A stretch of 6,872 nt of DNA from Microcaldota archaeon (GTDB taxonomy: Archaea > Micrarchaeota > Micrarchaeia > Anstonellales > Bilamarchaeaceae). Under the pieces are notes generated by a model. The model made no database searches, was not told the origin of the DNA, and saw only the letters and a list, made by a program, of their open reading frames with translations. Position 1 is the first letter of the stretch. Every line of letters starts with the position of its first letter. This document shows positions 1 through 4,377 of this stretch, one piece after another. Location: contig DAOUYQ010000042.1 in NCBI GenBank assembly GCA_030666035.1, positions 1 through 6,872 on the forward strand. Direction: 5' to 3'. Both the position numbers and the translations under genes were made by a program.

Positions 1-89
1 AAGATAGTCATGGTCCATTTGCATCTGGTATGTGCTCCCATTTATTTTCATGAACATCCGTTTTTCCAAGGACCATCTGCAATTTATTA

Positions 90-179
90 TGCACAGATAT
101 GAAAAATTATTTGCATGGATATATTTAAATATCTTGCACCTTAAATTTAACTACACAGAAAATTTGCATACATATGAAA
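90..179 (+). promoter_or_regulatory. Repeated TGCAYnnATAT motif upstream of the regulator gene
   Basis: Three direct copies of a TGCAYnnATAT motif lie in this AT-rich stretch: 90-100 (TGCACAGATAT), 112-122 (TGCATGGATAT) and 165-175 (TGCATACATAT). The first and third both continue GAAA. The octamer ATTTGCAT also recurs at 17-24, 109-116 and 162-169. The copies surround the likely TATA box and the probable transcription start of the winged-helix gene. Binding by that regulator itself (autoregulation) is a reasonable inference, but the sequence does not show which protein binds. Confidence 0.4.
124..131 (+). promoter_or_regulatory. TATA box for the TrmB-like regulator
   Basis: TTTAAATA is a good archaeal TATA box. 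With the usual spacing of about 27 nt from its centre, transcription would start near 154, giving a short leader to either candidate start codon (179 or 209). A second AT-rich stretch (TTAAATTTAA, 141-150) is an alternative box. Confidence 0.5.
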
Positions 180-208
180 TGGTTGAAGGCATTGAAGAGG
201 AGAAACAG

Positions 209-592
209 ATGGCGGATGCAGACAGGCTGACAAAACTTCAGGAAATCTTAAAGAAGGGAAAGCGAACACCTGTAGAGGTATTCACTACAGTCCTCAGATT
301 TCTCGACTTTAAAGAGGCAGAGATAAGAATATACAAGTTATTACTCAAAAAAGAAATGGGGGTAAGTGAAATAGTGCAGAATCTCAATGCATCTGAGAGG
401 TCGGCAAGAGCACATATCAAAACGTTGTATGAAAAAGGGTTTGTGAAAAGAAGAGTTGTGATTGGAAATAGGCTGAAATATGCTTACTCGTCGGTTTCTC
501 CGGAAATCGCATGGCAAATAGTTAGGGGAGGCGTCAACAAAACTCTAAACCGAGTTGATACGATCCTGAAAAATGCGAATGTCTTTTTTTGA
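209..592 (+). CDS. TrmB-like winged-helix transcriptional regulator
   Basis: Probable DNA-binding transcription regulator of 127 aa. A winged-helix fold covers residues about 25-95. The order LRFLDFKEAEIRIYKLLL, then VSEIVQNLNASERSARAHIKTLYEKGFVKRR, then GNRLKYAYSSVSPE, follows the TrmB/sugar-regulator helix-turn-helix pattern (scaffold helix, recognition helix with ERSARAHIKTL, basic wing). No ligand-binding domain follows, so it is a short stand-alone form; the C-terminal helix (about 100-122) may dimerise. I chose ATG 209 because GAGGAG (197-202) lies 6 nt before it. ATG 179 is a fair alternative. The open frame runs back to 32, but that part crosses the TATA box and reads like non-coding DNA. 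It is the only confident plus-strand gene in the left half. The target is unknown; the repeats in its own promoter make autoregulation plausible. Confidence 0.8.
   Translation: MADADRLTKLQEILKKGKRTPVEVFTTVLRFLDFKEAEIRIYKLLLKKEMGVSEIVQNLNASERSARAHIKTLYEKGFVKRRVVIGNRLKYAYSSVSPEIAWQIVRGGVNKTLNRVDTILKNANVFF
584..590 (+). terminator. T7 tract overlapping the regulator stop codon
   Basis: A run of seven T residues forms the last codons (Phe-Phe) and the first base of the TGA stop. Archaeal RNA polymerase commonly terminates at oligo-U without a hairpin, so this is a likely end of the regulator transcript. Confidence 0.4.
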
Positions 593-635
593 GCAGGCAG
601 CATAACCCTTCTTTTCAAAATCAGTACTAGGATTA

Positions 636-651
636 CGCCCCGGGAGGGGCG
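636..651. repeat. Perfect GC hairpin resembling the tRNA-Asn 3' end
   Basis: CGCCCC-GGGA-GGGGCG is a perfect 6-bp stem with a GGGA (GNRA-type) loop. The 11 bases 634-644 (TACGCCCCGGG) are identical to 3347-3357, which span the discriminator base and acceptor 3' strand of the tRNA-Asn gene. The next bases (AGGGGCGAA) resemble the T-arm (AGGGCTCGAA) with small indels. It may be a decayed attachment-site copy. No T-run follows on either strand, so an intrinsic terminator is less likely. Confidence 0.45.
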
Positions 652-657
652 AAATCA

Positions 658-669
658 TTAATGCATTAA
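658..669. repeat. 12-bp perfect palindrome TTAATGCATTAA
   Basis: The sequence equals its own reverse complement. It lies 7 nt after the GC hairpin and about 30 nt before a TATA-like sequence. It could be a dimeric repressor operator; there is no direct evidence of function. Confidence 0.35.
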
Positions 670-700
670 CGTTTTCCACTTCGGTAAGCTGGATTTTGAT

Positions 701-710
701 TATATCATAA
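701..710 (+). promoter_or_regulatory. Possible TATA box for the small ORF
   Basis: TATATCATAA, inside a wider AT-rich stretch, lies 32-41 nt before the TTG at 742. That would place transcription start near 732, just at a GAGGG purine run. The match to the consensus is moderate. Confidence 0.3.
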
Positions 711-741
711 ATGTAAGTGGTAAAAGGATAGAGGGAAGCGA

Positions 742-939
742 TTGAACGGGTTTTCAGGCAGCCATAACGGTTATAATCATTGTTTGGGATATGAAAATAT
801 GTCCTTTTCAGTATTTGGGCCAGGAACACCCTCTTCCGTAACCAAGGGAATAGATGAACTCGTGAAGAATCAATGGGGGGGTGGGTTAGCATTGGGCATA
901 AGTATCATTGCAATCTTGAAGGCCTTCGAGATTATATAG
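742..939 (+). CDS. Possible small membrane protein (uncertain)
   Basis: This is the only plus-strand reading frame of note in the otherwise gene-poor 593-951 stretch. It encodes 65 aa from TTG 742 (GAGGG at 731-735, 6 nt before) or 46 aa from ATG 799. The N-terminal part is Gly/Asn/Ser rich. The C-terminal 20 residues (GGGLALGISIIAILKAFEII) are hydrophobic and could span a membrane. I recognise no family. The stop lies 12 nt from the end of the convergent HNH gene and inside the left arm of the inverted repeat that bounds it, so this gene may have been cut or extended by HNH insertion. A 115-aa frame on the other strand (545-892) covers the same DNA; neither is strongly supported. Confidence 0.3.
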   Translation: MNGFSGSHNGYNHCLGYENMSFSVFGPGTPSSVTKGIDELVKNQWGGGLALGISIIAILKAFEII

Positions 940-950
940 AATGGCTAAGC
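931..950 (+). repeat. Left arm of the inverted repeat bounding the HNH gene
   Basis: This 20-base arm pairs with 1761-1780 in inverted orientation, 18 of 20 matching. The inner 12 bases (GAATGGCTAAGC) match perfectly, and the outer TATAAT/ATTATA part matches after two mismatches. The arm ends one base before the HNH stop codon, so the two arms enclose the whole HNH reading frame. No target-site duplication is visible outside the arms. Confidence 0.6.
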
Positions 951-951
951 C

Positions 952-1770
952 CTACTCCAACCGATTACTCTTCTTGATATTGCAGGATAGGCACAAGAGC
1001 TGAATATTCTCAATATCATTAGTCCCTCCCTTAGAGAGGGGGACAATATGGTCAATAGTTAGTTTAGCTTTTTTCTCACAAAGAGGACAAATGCCTCTAA
1101 ATGCTTCACGCAAGAGTGCGAGCTCTTCTTTAGTGTATGAACCCCCATTTCCTATTATTCTCGCCCTGCGTTTATGGTTGGACCTTTTAGCAGTTTCTAA
1201 TCCCCTTTTAGAATGCTTATACTTAGGGTGATATTCTGCGAAGTATTCCTTTCTCTTTTCCTTTGTTATGTGCTTGAACTTATGGTACTTTTTCCTCTCT
1301 TCGGCTTTCACTAACTCAAGGTTATTCTTACGGCGGTCCCTAACCCTTTTTTTTATCTCATCTTTATGTTCTTGGTAATACTGTTTGCAGGAAGCCGATG
1401 ATTCCCCTTTGTTTTTCTCATATTCTTCCTTTCGCCTTCCTAATCCCACACGGGCTAAAGAATAACACTTCTTACATAACCCATAAGCACACACCTGCAA
1501 TACTCGACCGCAACTCTTACACTCTCGTTCCCTAGGCGGGGGGATTATTTCTTCCGTGCTTCCATGCTTTACCCACCTTGCATAATGAACAGCACAGAAA
1601 CCCTTTGAGTGGAAAGGGTTTTTGCAACCTTCTACTGAACAGCGTTTTATTATTTTAGGTCTCCCTGTAAGGGGGATACCTTTATGCACTCTTTCATAAT
1701 GGAGTTTGCACATACCCTTAGCACGAGAATCCCTCCCGCAACCTTCAACACTACATAATTGCTTAGCCAT
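952..1770 (-). CDS. HNH endonuclease with N-terminal zinc fingers (homing type)
   Basis: Predicted metal-dependent DNA endonuclease of 272 aa. Two near-identical CSVEGC units come first: C6-x4-C11-x9-C21-x2-H24 and C44-x4-C49-x9-C59-x2-H62. They are followed by a CxxC...CxxC zinc knuckle (C84, C87, C99, C102). A very Lys/Arg-rich linker (about 112-205) ends in SNHKRRAR, as in many phage and intron HNH proteins. The HNH domain is C-terminal: zinc pairs C228/C231 and C260/C263, core D240-H241 and N255, with Asn 264 where the last His of H-N-H often stands (H-N-N variant). The ATG at 1770 lies 29 nt from a TATA box, so translation is probably leaderless. It sits on the same strand as the ATPase 67 nt upstream but with its own promoter, and is enclosed by an inverted repeat. 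Likely a mobile free-standing nuclease; a defence effector is possible but less supported. Confidence 0.88.
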   Translation of the reverse strand: MAKQLCSVEGCGRDSRAKGMCKLHYERVHKGIPLTGRPKIIKRCSVEGCKNPFHSKGFCAVHYARWVKHGSTEEIIPPPRERECKSCGRVLQVCAYGLCKKCYSLARVGLGRRKEEYEKNKGESSASCKQYYQEHKDEIKKRVRDRRKNNLELVKAEERKKYHKFKHITKEKRKEYFAEYHPKYKHSKRGLETAKRSNHKRRARIIGNGGSYTKEELALLREAFRGICPLCEKKAKLTIDHIVPLSKGGTNDIENIQLLCLSCNIKKSNRLE

Positions 1771-1780
1771 TCGTTATAAT
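1761..1780 (-). repeat. Right arm of the inverted repeat bounding the HNH gene
   Basis: Reverse-complement partner of 931-950, 18 of 20 bases. Here the arm holds the HNH start codon and its first codons (MAK), plus ten leader bases. The other arm therefore carries an ATG-GCT-AAG copy on the opposite strand that starts only a 19-codon frame. Duplication of a gene start or a terminal inverted repeat would both explain it. Confidence 0.6.
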
Positions 1781-1794
1781 TCCCACACTTTTAG

Positions 1795-1803
1795 TATTTA
1801 AAT
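1795..1803 (-). promoter_or_regulatory. TATA box of the HNH gene (leaderless)
   Basis: The minus strand reads ATTTAAATA. Its centre is 29 nt upstream of the HNH ATG, so the transcript should begin at or within a base or two of the start codon. No Shine-Dalgarno sequence is present, which agrees. Confidence 0.6.
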
Positions 1804-1821
1804 GATGGGGGAGGATTCGTA

Positions 1822-1848
1822 AAAGGTCGGGAAAAAATTACGACCTTT
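1822..1848 (-). terminator. Hairpin with U-run at the ATPase stop
   Basis: The arms AAAGGTCG and CGACCTTT (1841-1848 and 1822-1829) form a perfect 8-bp stem. The ATPase stop codon is at the start of the 11-nt loop, which also carries a run of six T residues on the minus strand; CTTTTA follows. This is a good candidate for the end of the ATPase transcript and separates it from the HNH promoter. Confidence 0.5.
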
Positions 1849-3178
1849 CCATACCTTTCTTTTTACGCACTAAGAACTCCTTGAACAGAGGAATTGAGAA
1901 GGAGTATGCACCTCTTGATGCCCTGTATATGAGATTTTTATTTGCAAGATTCTGAAGATGCATGAAGAATGTGCTTTTTCCAATTCCAGTAGCTTTTATT
2001 ATCTCCGTAGGGGCTATGCTGTTAGACTCCACAGCTGCCATGGCAAGCAGGATTTCCTGTTCCGCACAGGTCGCTTTCTTGAAGCGGTCTTCAAAGAAGC
2101 TAATATCCAGCTCGCGCAGAAGCCTTGTTCTCATCCTTGCCAGATCACTAAGAGAGATTAGTTCTTTTTTCAGAGTTTCTATCACGAAGTATCCGTAGAA
2201 CTGGAGGAAATAGGGGTATCCCCCAGTTTTCTTGATAATCTCATCCACAAGCTTCTTTTCAAATTTATGCCCTGAACCTTTGAGGGGCAGTTGAATGGCT
2301 CTTCGGGCTTCCCCTTCTGGGAGGTTCCCCAGCTCCCTGAAAACAAACATCCTCTCAGTGTATGTTTTTGCTTCTTTGAGATTCAATGGGAGGTTGGGCA
2401 GTCCTGAGAGTACAAGGACATATCTGCATCCCTCGCGCTGTGCCTGTGCAACCGCTCCTAGGAAGCTTGCAAGAGGGTAGTCTCCCCTGTTTTTGCCATC
2501 GTGGACAGTATGAAATTCGTCATAGAGAAGAACGACTCCTTTCACCCCCGCCTTCTTGAATACATTCCAGTTCTCGATAAGGATTCTTTTTAGGTGGTCC
2601 TCAAGAAGCACCCGTTTCTTCTTGTAGAATGGCTTGTACCTAATCCCGTGTGCCGATATCTCCTCTGGTTTCAGGGTGTCCAGCAGCAATTCCCCCCTCT
2701 TCTTGATCTGGCTGATGAACGAAACATTGCATGCTTCGTTTACGAGGTCCGTAATGACAGCATCCGCGAATCTTTCCTCATCACAGAAACGTGAGTTAAA
2801 TTCGCGGCTAATTGTATGCCATCCCTTCTGCCTTGCTATTGGTCCAAAAAGGTTTACCAGTACTGTTTTTCCCGTGCCCCGGGGTCCGAAAATAATGAAA
2901 TTCCTCGGAAGCCCTTCCTCAAAAAGGTCTAAGGCTCTCGAGAATTCCTGAAGGTATTCCATTCTTCCCGCTACATAGGGTGGCTCAATTCCGTTTCCTG
3001 GCCTGAAAGGATTGTACATGAAGGTAGAGCGTTGCAGGCTGTTTTTATCCCTTTCCATGCCTACTTTCCGATCGCCCAATATACCACAGCACCTCAGCCT
3101 CCCTCCATACCTCTCTTCCAGCGTTGTTTTCTTCACAACTTCAGCAAAATTATTTTTATACTGTTCTAGAGCAGACAT
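1838..3178 (-). CDS. Archaeal AAA+ ATPase (COG1672 / STAND-like) with C-terminal winged helix
   Basis: Predicted P-loop ATPase of 446 aa from ATG 3178. After a charged N-terminal stretch comes the family entry motif YNPFRPG...PPYVAGR (about 55-72). The Walker A GPRGTGKT is at 98-105, and the Walker B VVLLYDE has D220/E221. A sensor-1-like VLVLSGLPNLP follows at about 254-264, then the lid motif TGGYPYFLQFYGY (about 318-330). The C-terminal winged helix spans about 370-430 (ILLAMAAVES...TEIIKATGIGKSTFFMHLQNLANKNLIYR). Relatives are Orc/STAND-like ATPases of archaea and their mobile elements; few have known functions. The frame stays open to 3277 (TTG), but that part overlaps palindromes and a tRNA-end repeat, so I exclude it. 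ATG 3058, with GTATATT about 23 nt upstream, is another real option; all conserved motifs survive there. It lies between tRNA-Asn and the HNH gene. Confidence 0.85.
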   Translation of the reverse strand: MSALEQYKNNFAEVVKKTTLEERYGGRLRCCGILGDRKVGMERDKNSLQRSTFMYNPFRPGNGIEPPYVAGRMEYLQEFSRALDLFEEGLPRNFIIFGPRGTGKTVLVNLFGPIARQKGWHTISREFNSRFCDEERFADAVITDLVNEACNVSFISQIKKRGELLLDTLKPEEISAHGIRYKPFYKKKRVLLEDHLKRILIENWNVFKKAGVKGVVLLYDEFHTVHDGKNRGDYPLASFLGAVAQAQREGCRYVLVLSGLPNLPLNLKEAKTYTERMFVFRELGNLPEGEARRAIQLPLKGSGHKFEKKLVDEIIKKTGGYPYFLQFYGYFVIETLKKELISLSDLARMRTRLLRELDISFFEDRFKKATCAEQEILLAMAAVESNSIAPTEIIKATGIGKSTFFMHLQNLANKNLIYRASRGAYSFSIPLFKEFLVRKKKGMERS

Positions 3179-3251
3179 AAGTTGGCGTGTTGGGTTTTCG
3201 CTTTTCTGGTTCCCGGGGAAAAACACATGGGCATTAGTGATTCGAATTAGC

Positions 3252-3263
3252 ACGCCCCGGGGA
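3252..3263 (-). repeat. Second copy of the tRNA-Asn 3' end (12 bp)
   Basis: ACGCCCCGGGGA here is identical and in the same orientation to 3348-3359, which holds the discriminator base, acceptor 3' strand and the edge of the T-stem. The copies are 96 bp apart. Short tRNA 3'-end copies next to a tRNA are the usual mark of integration. The palindromic CCCCGGGG core weakens the argument. Confidence 0.4.
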
Positions 3264-3278
3264 TTGAGTGAACTCAAT
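3263..3278. repeat. Palindrome ATTGAGT-GA-ACTCAAT
   Basis: Perfect 7-bp arms around a 2-base centre. It shares TTGAG/CTCAA with the larger palindrome at 3297-3315; their centres are about 36 bp apart. The pair lies between tRNA-Asn and the ATPase gene and could be operators, or structured ends of an integrated element. Confidence 0.45.
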
Positions 3279-3296
3279 GTAACCTTCGCTTACATC

Positions 3297-3315
3297 TGTT
3301 GAGCAAAGCTCAACA
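3297..3315. repeat. Hairpin TGTTGAGC-AAA-GCTCAACA after the tRNA
   Basis: Perfect 8-bp arms with a 3-base loop, 34 nt downstream of the tRNA-Asn 3' end on the tRNA strand. It could stop tRNA read-through or be an operator for the ATPase gene. No strong T-run follows it, so operator or structural roles remain open. Confidence 0.5.
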
Positions 3316-3325
3316 AAGTTCACAG

Positions 3326-3360
3326 CTCCCCTGGGCTCCGCTTCGCTACGCCCCGGGGAG
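3326..3360 (-). repeat. Inverted repeat joining the tRNA 3' end to its trailer
   Basis: The 11-base arm 3326-3336 is complementary to 3350-3360 at 10 of 11 positions, with a 13-base loop. The second arm is the tRNA acceptor 3' strand plus most of the T-stem 3' strand. In the precursor RNA the trailer could therefore pair with the tRNA end and compete with the cloverleaf. It could also be the inverted core of an attachment site. Confidence 0.45.
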
Positions 3361-3421
3361 GGCTCGAACCTCCGGCATCCTGCTTAACAGGCAGGCGCTC
3401 TACCAACTGAGCTACCGAGGC
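3349..3421 (-). tRNA. tRNA-Asn (GUU)
   Basis: A complete 73-nt cloverleaf. Acceptor GCCTCGG pairs with CCGGGGC (one T-G pair). The D-stem is GCTC/GAGC with loop AGTTGGTA. The anticodon stem CCTGC/GCAGG holds loop CTGTTAA, so the anticodon is GTT (plus-strand positions 3386-3388). The variable loop has 5 nt, and the T-stem GGAGG/CCTCC has loop TTCGAGC. Discriminator G fits tRNA-Asn. There is no intron and no encoded CCA (TAG follows). A TATA box lies about 37 nt upstream. Its 3' end is repeated at 3252-3263 and, imperfectly, at 634-651, making it a likely integration target. Confidence 0.97.
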
Positions 3422-3454
3422 AAAAAGGGCGTAGGATTTTTTACATATGAACTC

Positions 3455-3462
3455 TATTTAAA
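3455..3462 (-). promoter_or_regulatory. TATA box of tRNA-Asn
   Basis: The minus strand reads TTTAAATA. Its centre is about 37 nt before the first tRNA base, so a start roughly 10 nt upstream of the mature tRNA is expected, with a short 5' leader removed by RNase P. Confidence 0.65.
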
Positions 3463-3473
3463 CTTATCTCCTG

Positions 3474-3528
3474 GCACTTCGGAGCTAGTGCTGTGGCCGG
3501 ACTTTAGTCCAAGCTGGCTCCAAAGTGC
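3474..3528 (-). other. Strong 55-nt stem-loop between the acidic-protein gene and tRNA-Asn
   Basis: GCACTTTGGAGC (minus strand, from 3528) pairs with GCTCCGAAGTGC (ending at 3474) over 12 bp, counting one U-G pair. Inside is a second hairpin GGACT-AA-AGTCC (3499-3510), with short unpaired arms on both sides. It starts 2 nt after the stop codon of the acidic-protein gene. It may be a 3'-UTR stabiliser, a processing or termination structure, or a small RNA. It does not show the box motifs of C/D or H/ACA guides. Confidence 0.5.
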
Positions 3529-3530
3529 AA

Positions 3531-3851
3531 CTAGTCTTTCTTAAAGAGCGCAAATTTGTCCGCAACACTCTTCATAACATCCAGCATTTCCGAAGCCCGA
3601 TTCTTGACTTTATCCTCATCATCATCGTCTCCATCCCCACCATATCTTTGGTACAGTTCCCAAAGAAGTTCCCTCATGCCGGCTTCTGTAACGTTATATC
3701 TGTGATGGCAGTCTTCTATGAACGCTTTACTCTCTGGTTTATTTACAAAATTCTTGAATGAGGCCGTCGATATCTCCTGTTTTGGCTCTTCCTTCCGCTC
3801 CTCTTTCTTTTCTTCTTCCTGCTTGTCGTCTGCTCTCCTGTAAATAGCCAT
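3531..3851 (-). CDS. Small acidic/charged protein of unknown function
   Basis: A 106-aa soluble protein. The N-terminal 30 residues are mostly Glu/Lys (DDKQEEEKKEERKEEPKQE) and probably disordered. A helical core (about 30-70) includes ASFKNFVNKPESKAFIEDCHHRYNVTEAGMRELLWELYQRYG. An Asp/Glu run (GDGDDDDED, about 72-80) follows, then a final helix ending SVADKFALFKKD. I do not recognise the family. I chose ATG 3851 over ATG 3860: it lies 25 nt from a TATATAAAA box (leaderless spacing), and GAGATGAT sits 4 nt before it, which is also close to a Shine-Dalgarno. It has its own promoter just after the adenosine-specific kinase stop, so it is probably not simply the third gene of that unit. The Asp-rich run could bind divalent metal or basic partners; that is speculation. 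Confidence 0.75.
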   Translation of the reverse strand: MAIYRRADDKQEEEKKEERKEEPKQEISTASFKNFVNKPESKAFIEDCHHRYNVTEAGMRELLWELYQRYGGDGDDDDEDKVKNRASEMLDVMKSVADKFALFKKD

Positions 3852-3871
3852 AGCTATCATCTCATTTGAAC

Positions 3872-3880
3872 TATATAAAA
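3872..3880 (-). promoter_or_regulatory. TATA box of the acidic-protein gene
   Basis: The minus strand reads TTTTATATA. Its centre is 25 nt upstream of ATG 3851. It starts 6 nt after the adenosine-specific kinase stop codon, within an (ATCT)-type short repeat. Confidence 0.65.
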
Positions 3881-3886
3881 ATCTAT

Positions 3887-4372
3887 CTATCTCTTGTACC
3901 CAATCTTTCTTAAGAATTCCTTCCTCTCCCCCCTCTCCTCTTCATTTTCAATTCCCACCGGTTTCATCCCATCCAATACTCCCATAATCCCCCTCTGTAC
4001 CCCTTCTTTTGCAATTACCACCTTAATTGGGTTTGCACTAGCTGCATAAATTGCAGTAATCTCACTCACATCCTGGATTCTATTTATTACATTAATTGGG
4101 AACCCATCTTTTATGAATATAATAAACGAGTGCCCAGCACCAATTTTCATCGCTTCTTTTTCCGCATGTTTTACAAGCTCCGCATCATTCCCATCACTCC
4201 GCACCAATCTTTTCATGGATGCTTCACAAAATGCAATTCCAAATTTAATTGACATCCCGCTCTCCACAACCGTCTCATACAAATCCTCCACCGTTTTAAT
4301 GAAATGGCTCTGCCCTAAAATCACATTTGTCCCTTCCGGAAGTTCAACATCCACTAACTCAAATTCAACCAT
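3887..4372 (-). CDS. Adenosine-specific kinase (PF04008 / COG1839 family)
   Basis: A 161-aa protein matching the small archaeal family annotated as adenosine-specific kinase. Family blocks are in order: GQSHFIKTVEDLYE (about 20-33), KFGIAFCEAS (43-52), LVRSDGND (56-63), IGAGHSFIIF (77-86), FPINVINRI (91-99), ASANPIKV (112-118), RGIMGVLDG (127-135) and a C-terminal RKEFLRKIGYKR. Length is normal for the family, and no conserved block is missing. The assigned activity is ATP-dependent phosphorylation of adenosine to AMP, based on few members; the fold is unlike classical adenosine kinase. I chose ATG 4372 because GGTGA (4378-4382) lies 5 nt before it; the in-frame TTG 4387 is unlikely. It starts 11 nt after the nucleotidyltransferase stop, so the two are probably co-transcribed. 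Confidence 0.92.
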   Translation of the reverse strand: MVEFELVDVELPEGTNVILGQSHFIKTVEDLYETVVESGMSIKFGIAFCEASMKRLVRSDGNDAELVKHAEKEAMKIGAGHSFIIFIKDGFPINVINRIQDVSEITAIYAASANPIKVVIAKEGVQRGIMGVLDGMKPVGIENEEERGERKEFLRKIGYKR

Positions 4373-4377
4373 ATTCC

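Noticed and set aside
545..892. 115-aa minus-strand frame over the intergenic region
   Set aside because: It overlaps the regulator end, runs across the GC hairpin and palindrome, lacks a ribosome site or TATA box, and its composition looks random. It remains a weak alternative to the small plus-strand frame.
2876..2884. GCCCCGGGG inside the ATPase as a further tRNA-end copy
   Set aside because: It is coding sequence for the Walker A loop (GPRG), and the match does not extend to the flanking tRNA bases.
2634..2951. 105-aa plus-strand frame
   Set aside because: Antisense shadow of the ATPase, covering its Walker A coding region; no domain signal.
3012..3302. 96-aa plus-strand frame
   Set aside because: Antisense to the ATPase 5' end, running into the palindromes; no start signals or known family.
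3299..3544. 81-aa plus-strand frame
   Set aside because: Runs antisense through the entire tRNA-Asn and the structured element.
3880..3891. (ATCT)3 short tandem repeat
   Set aside because: Only three units at a gene end; no sign of function.
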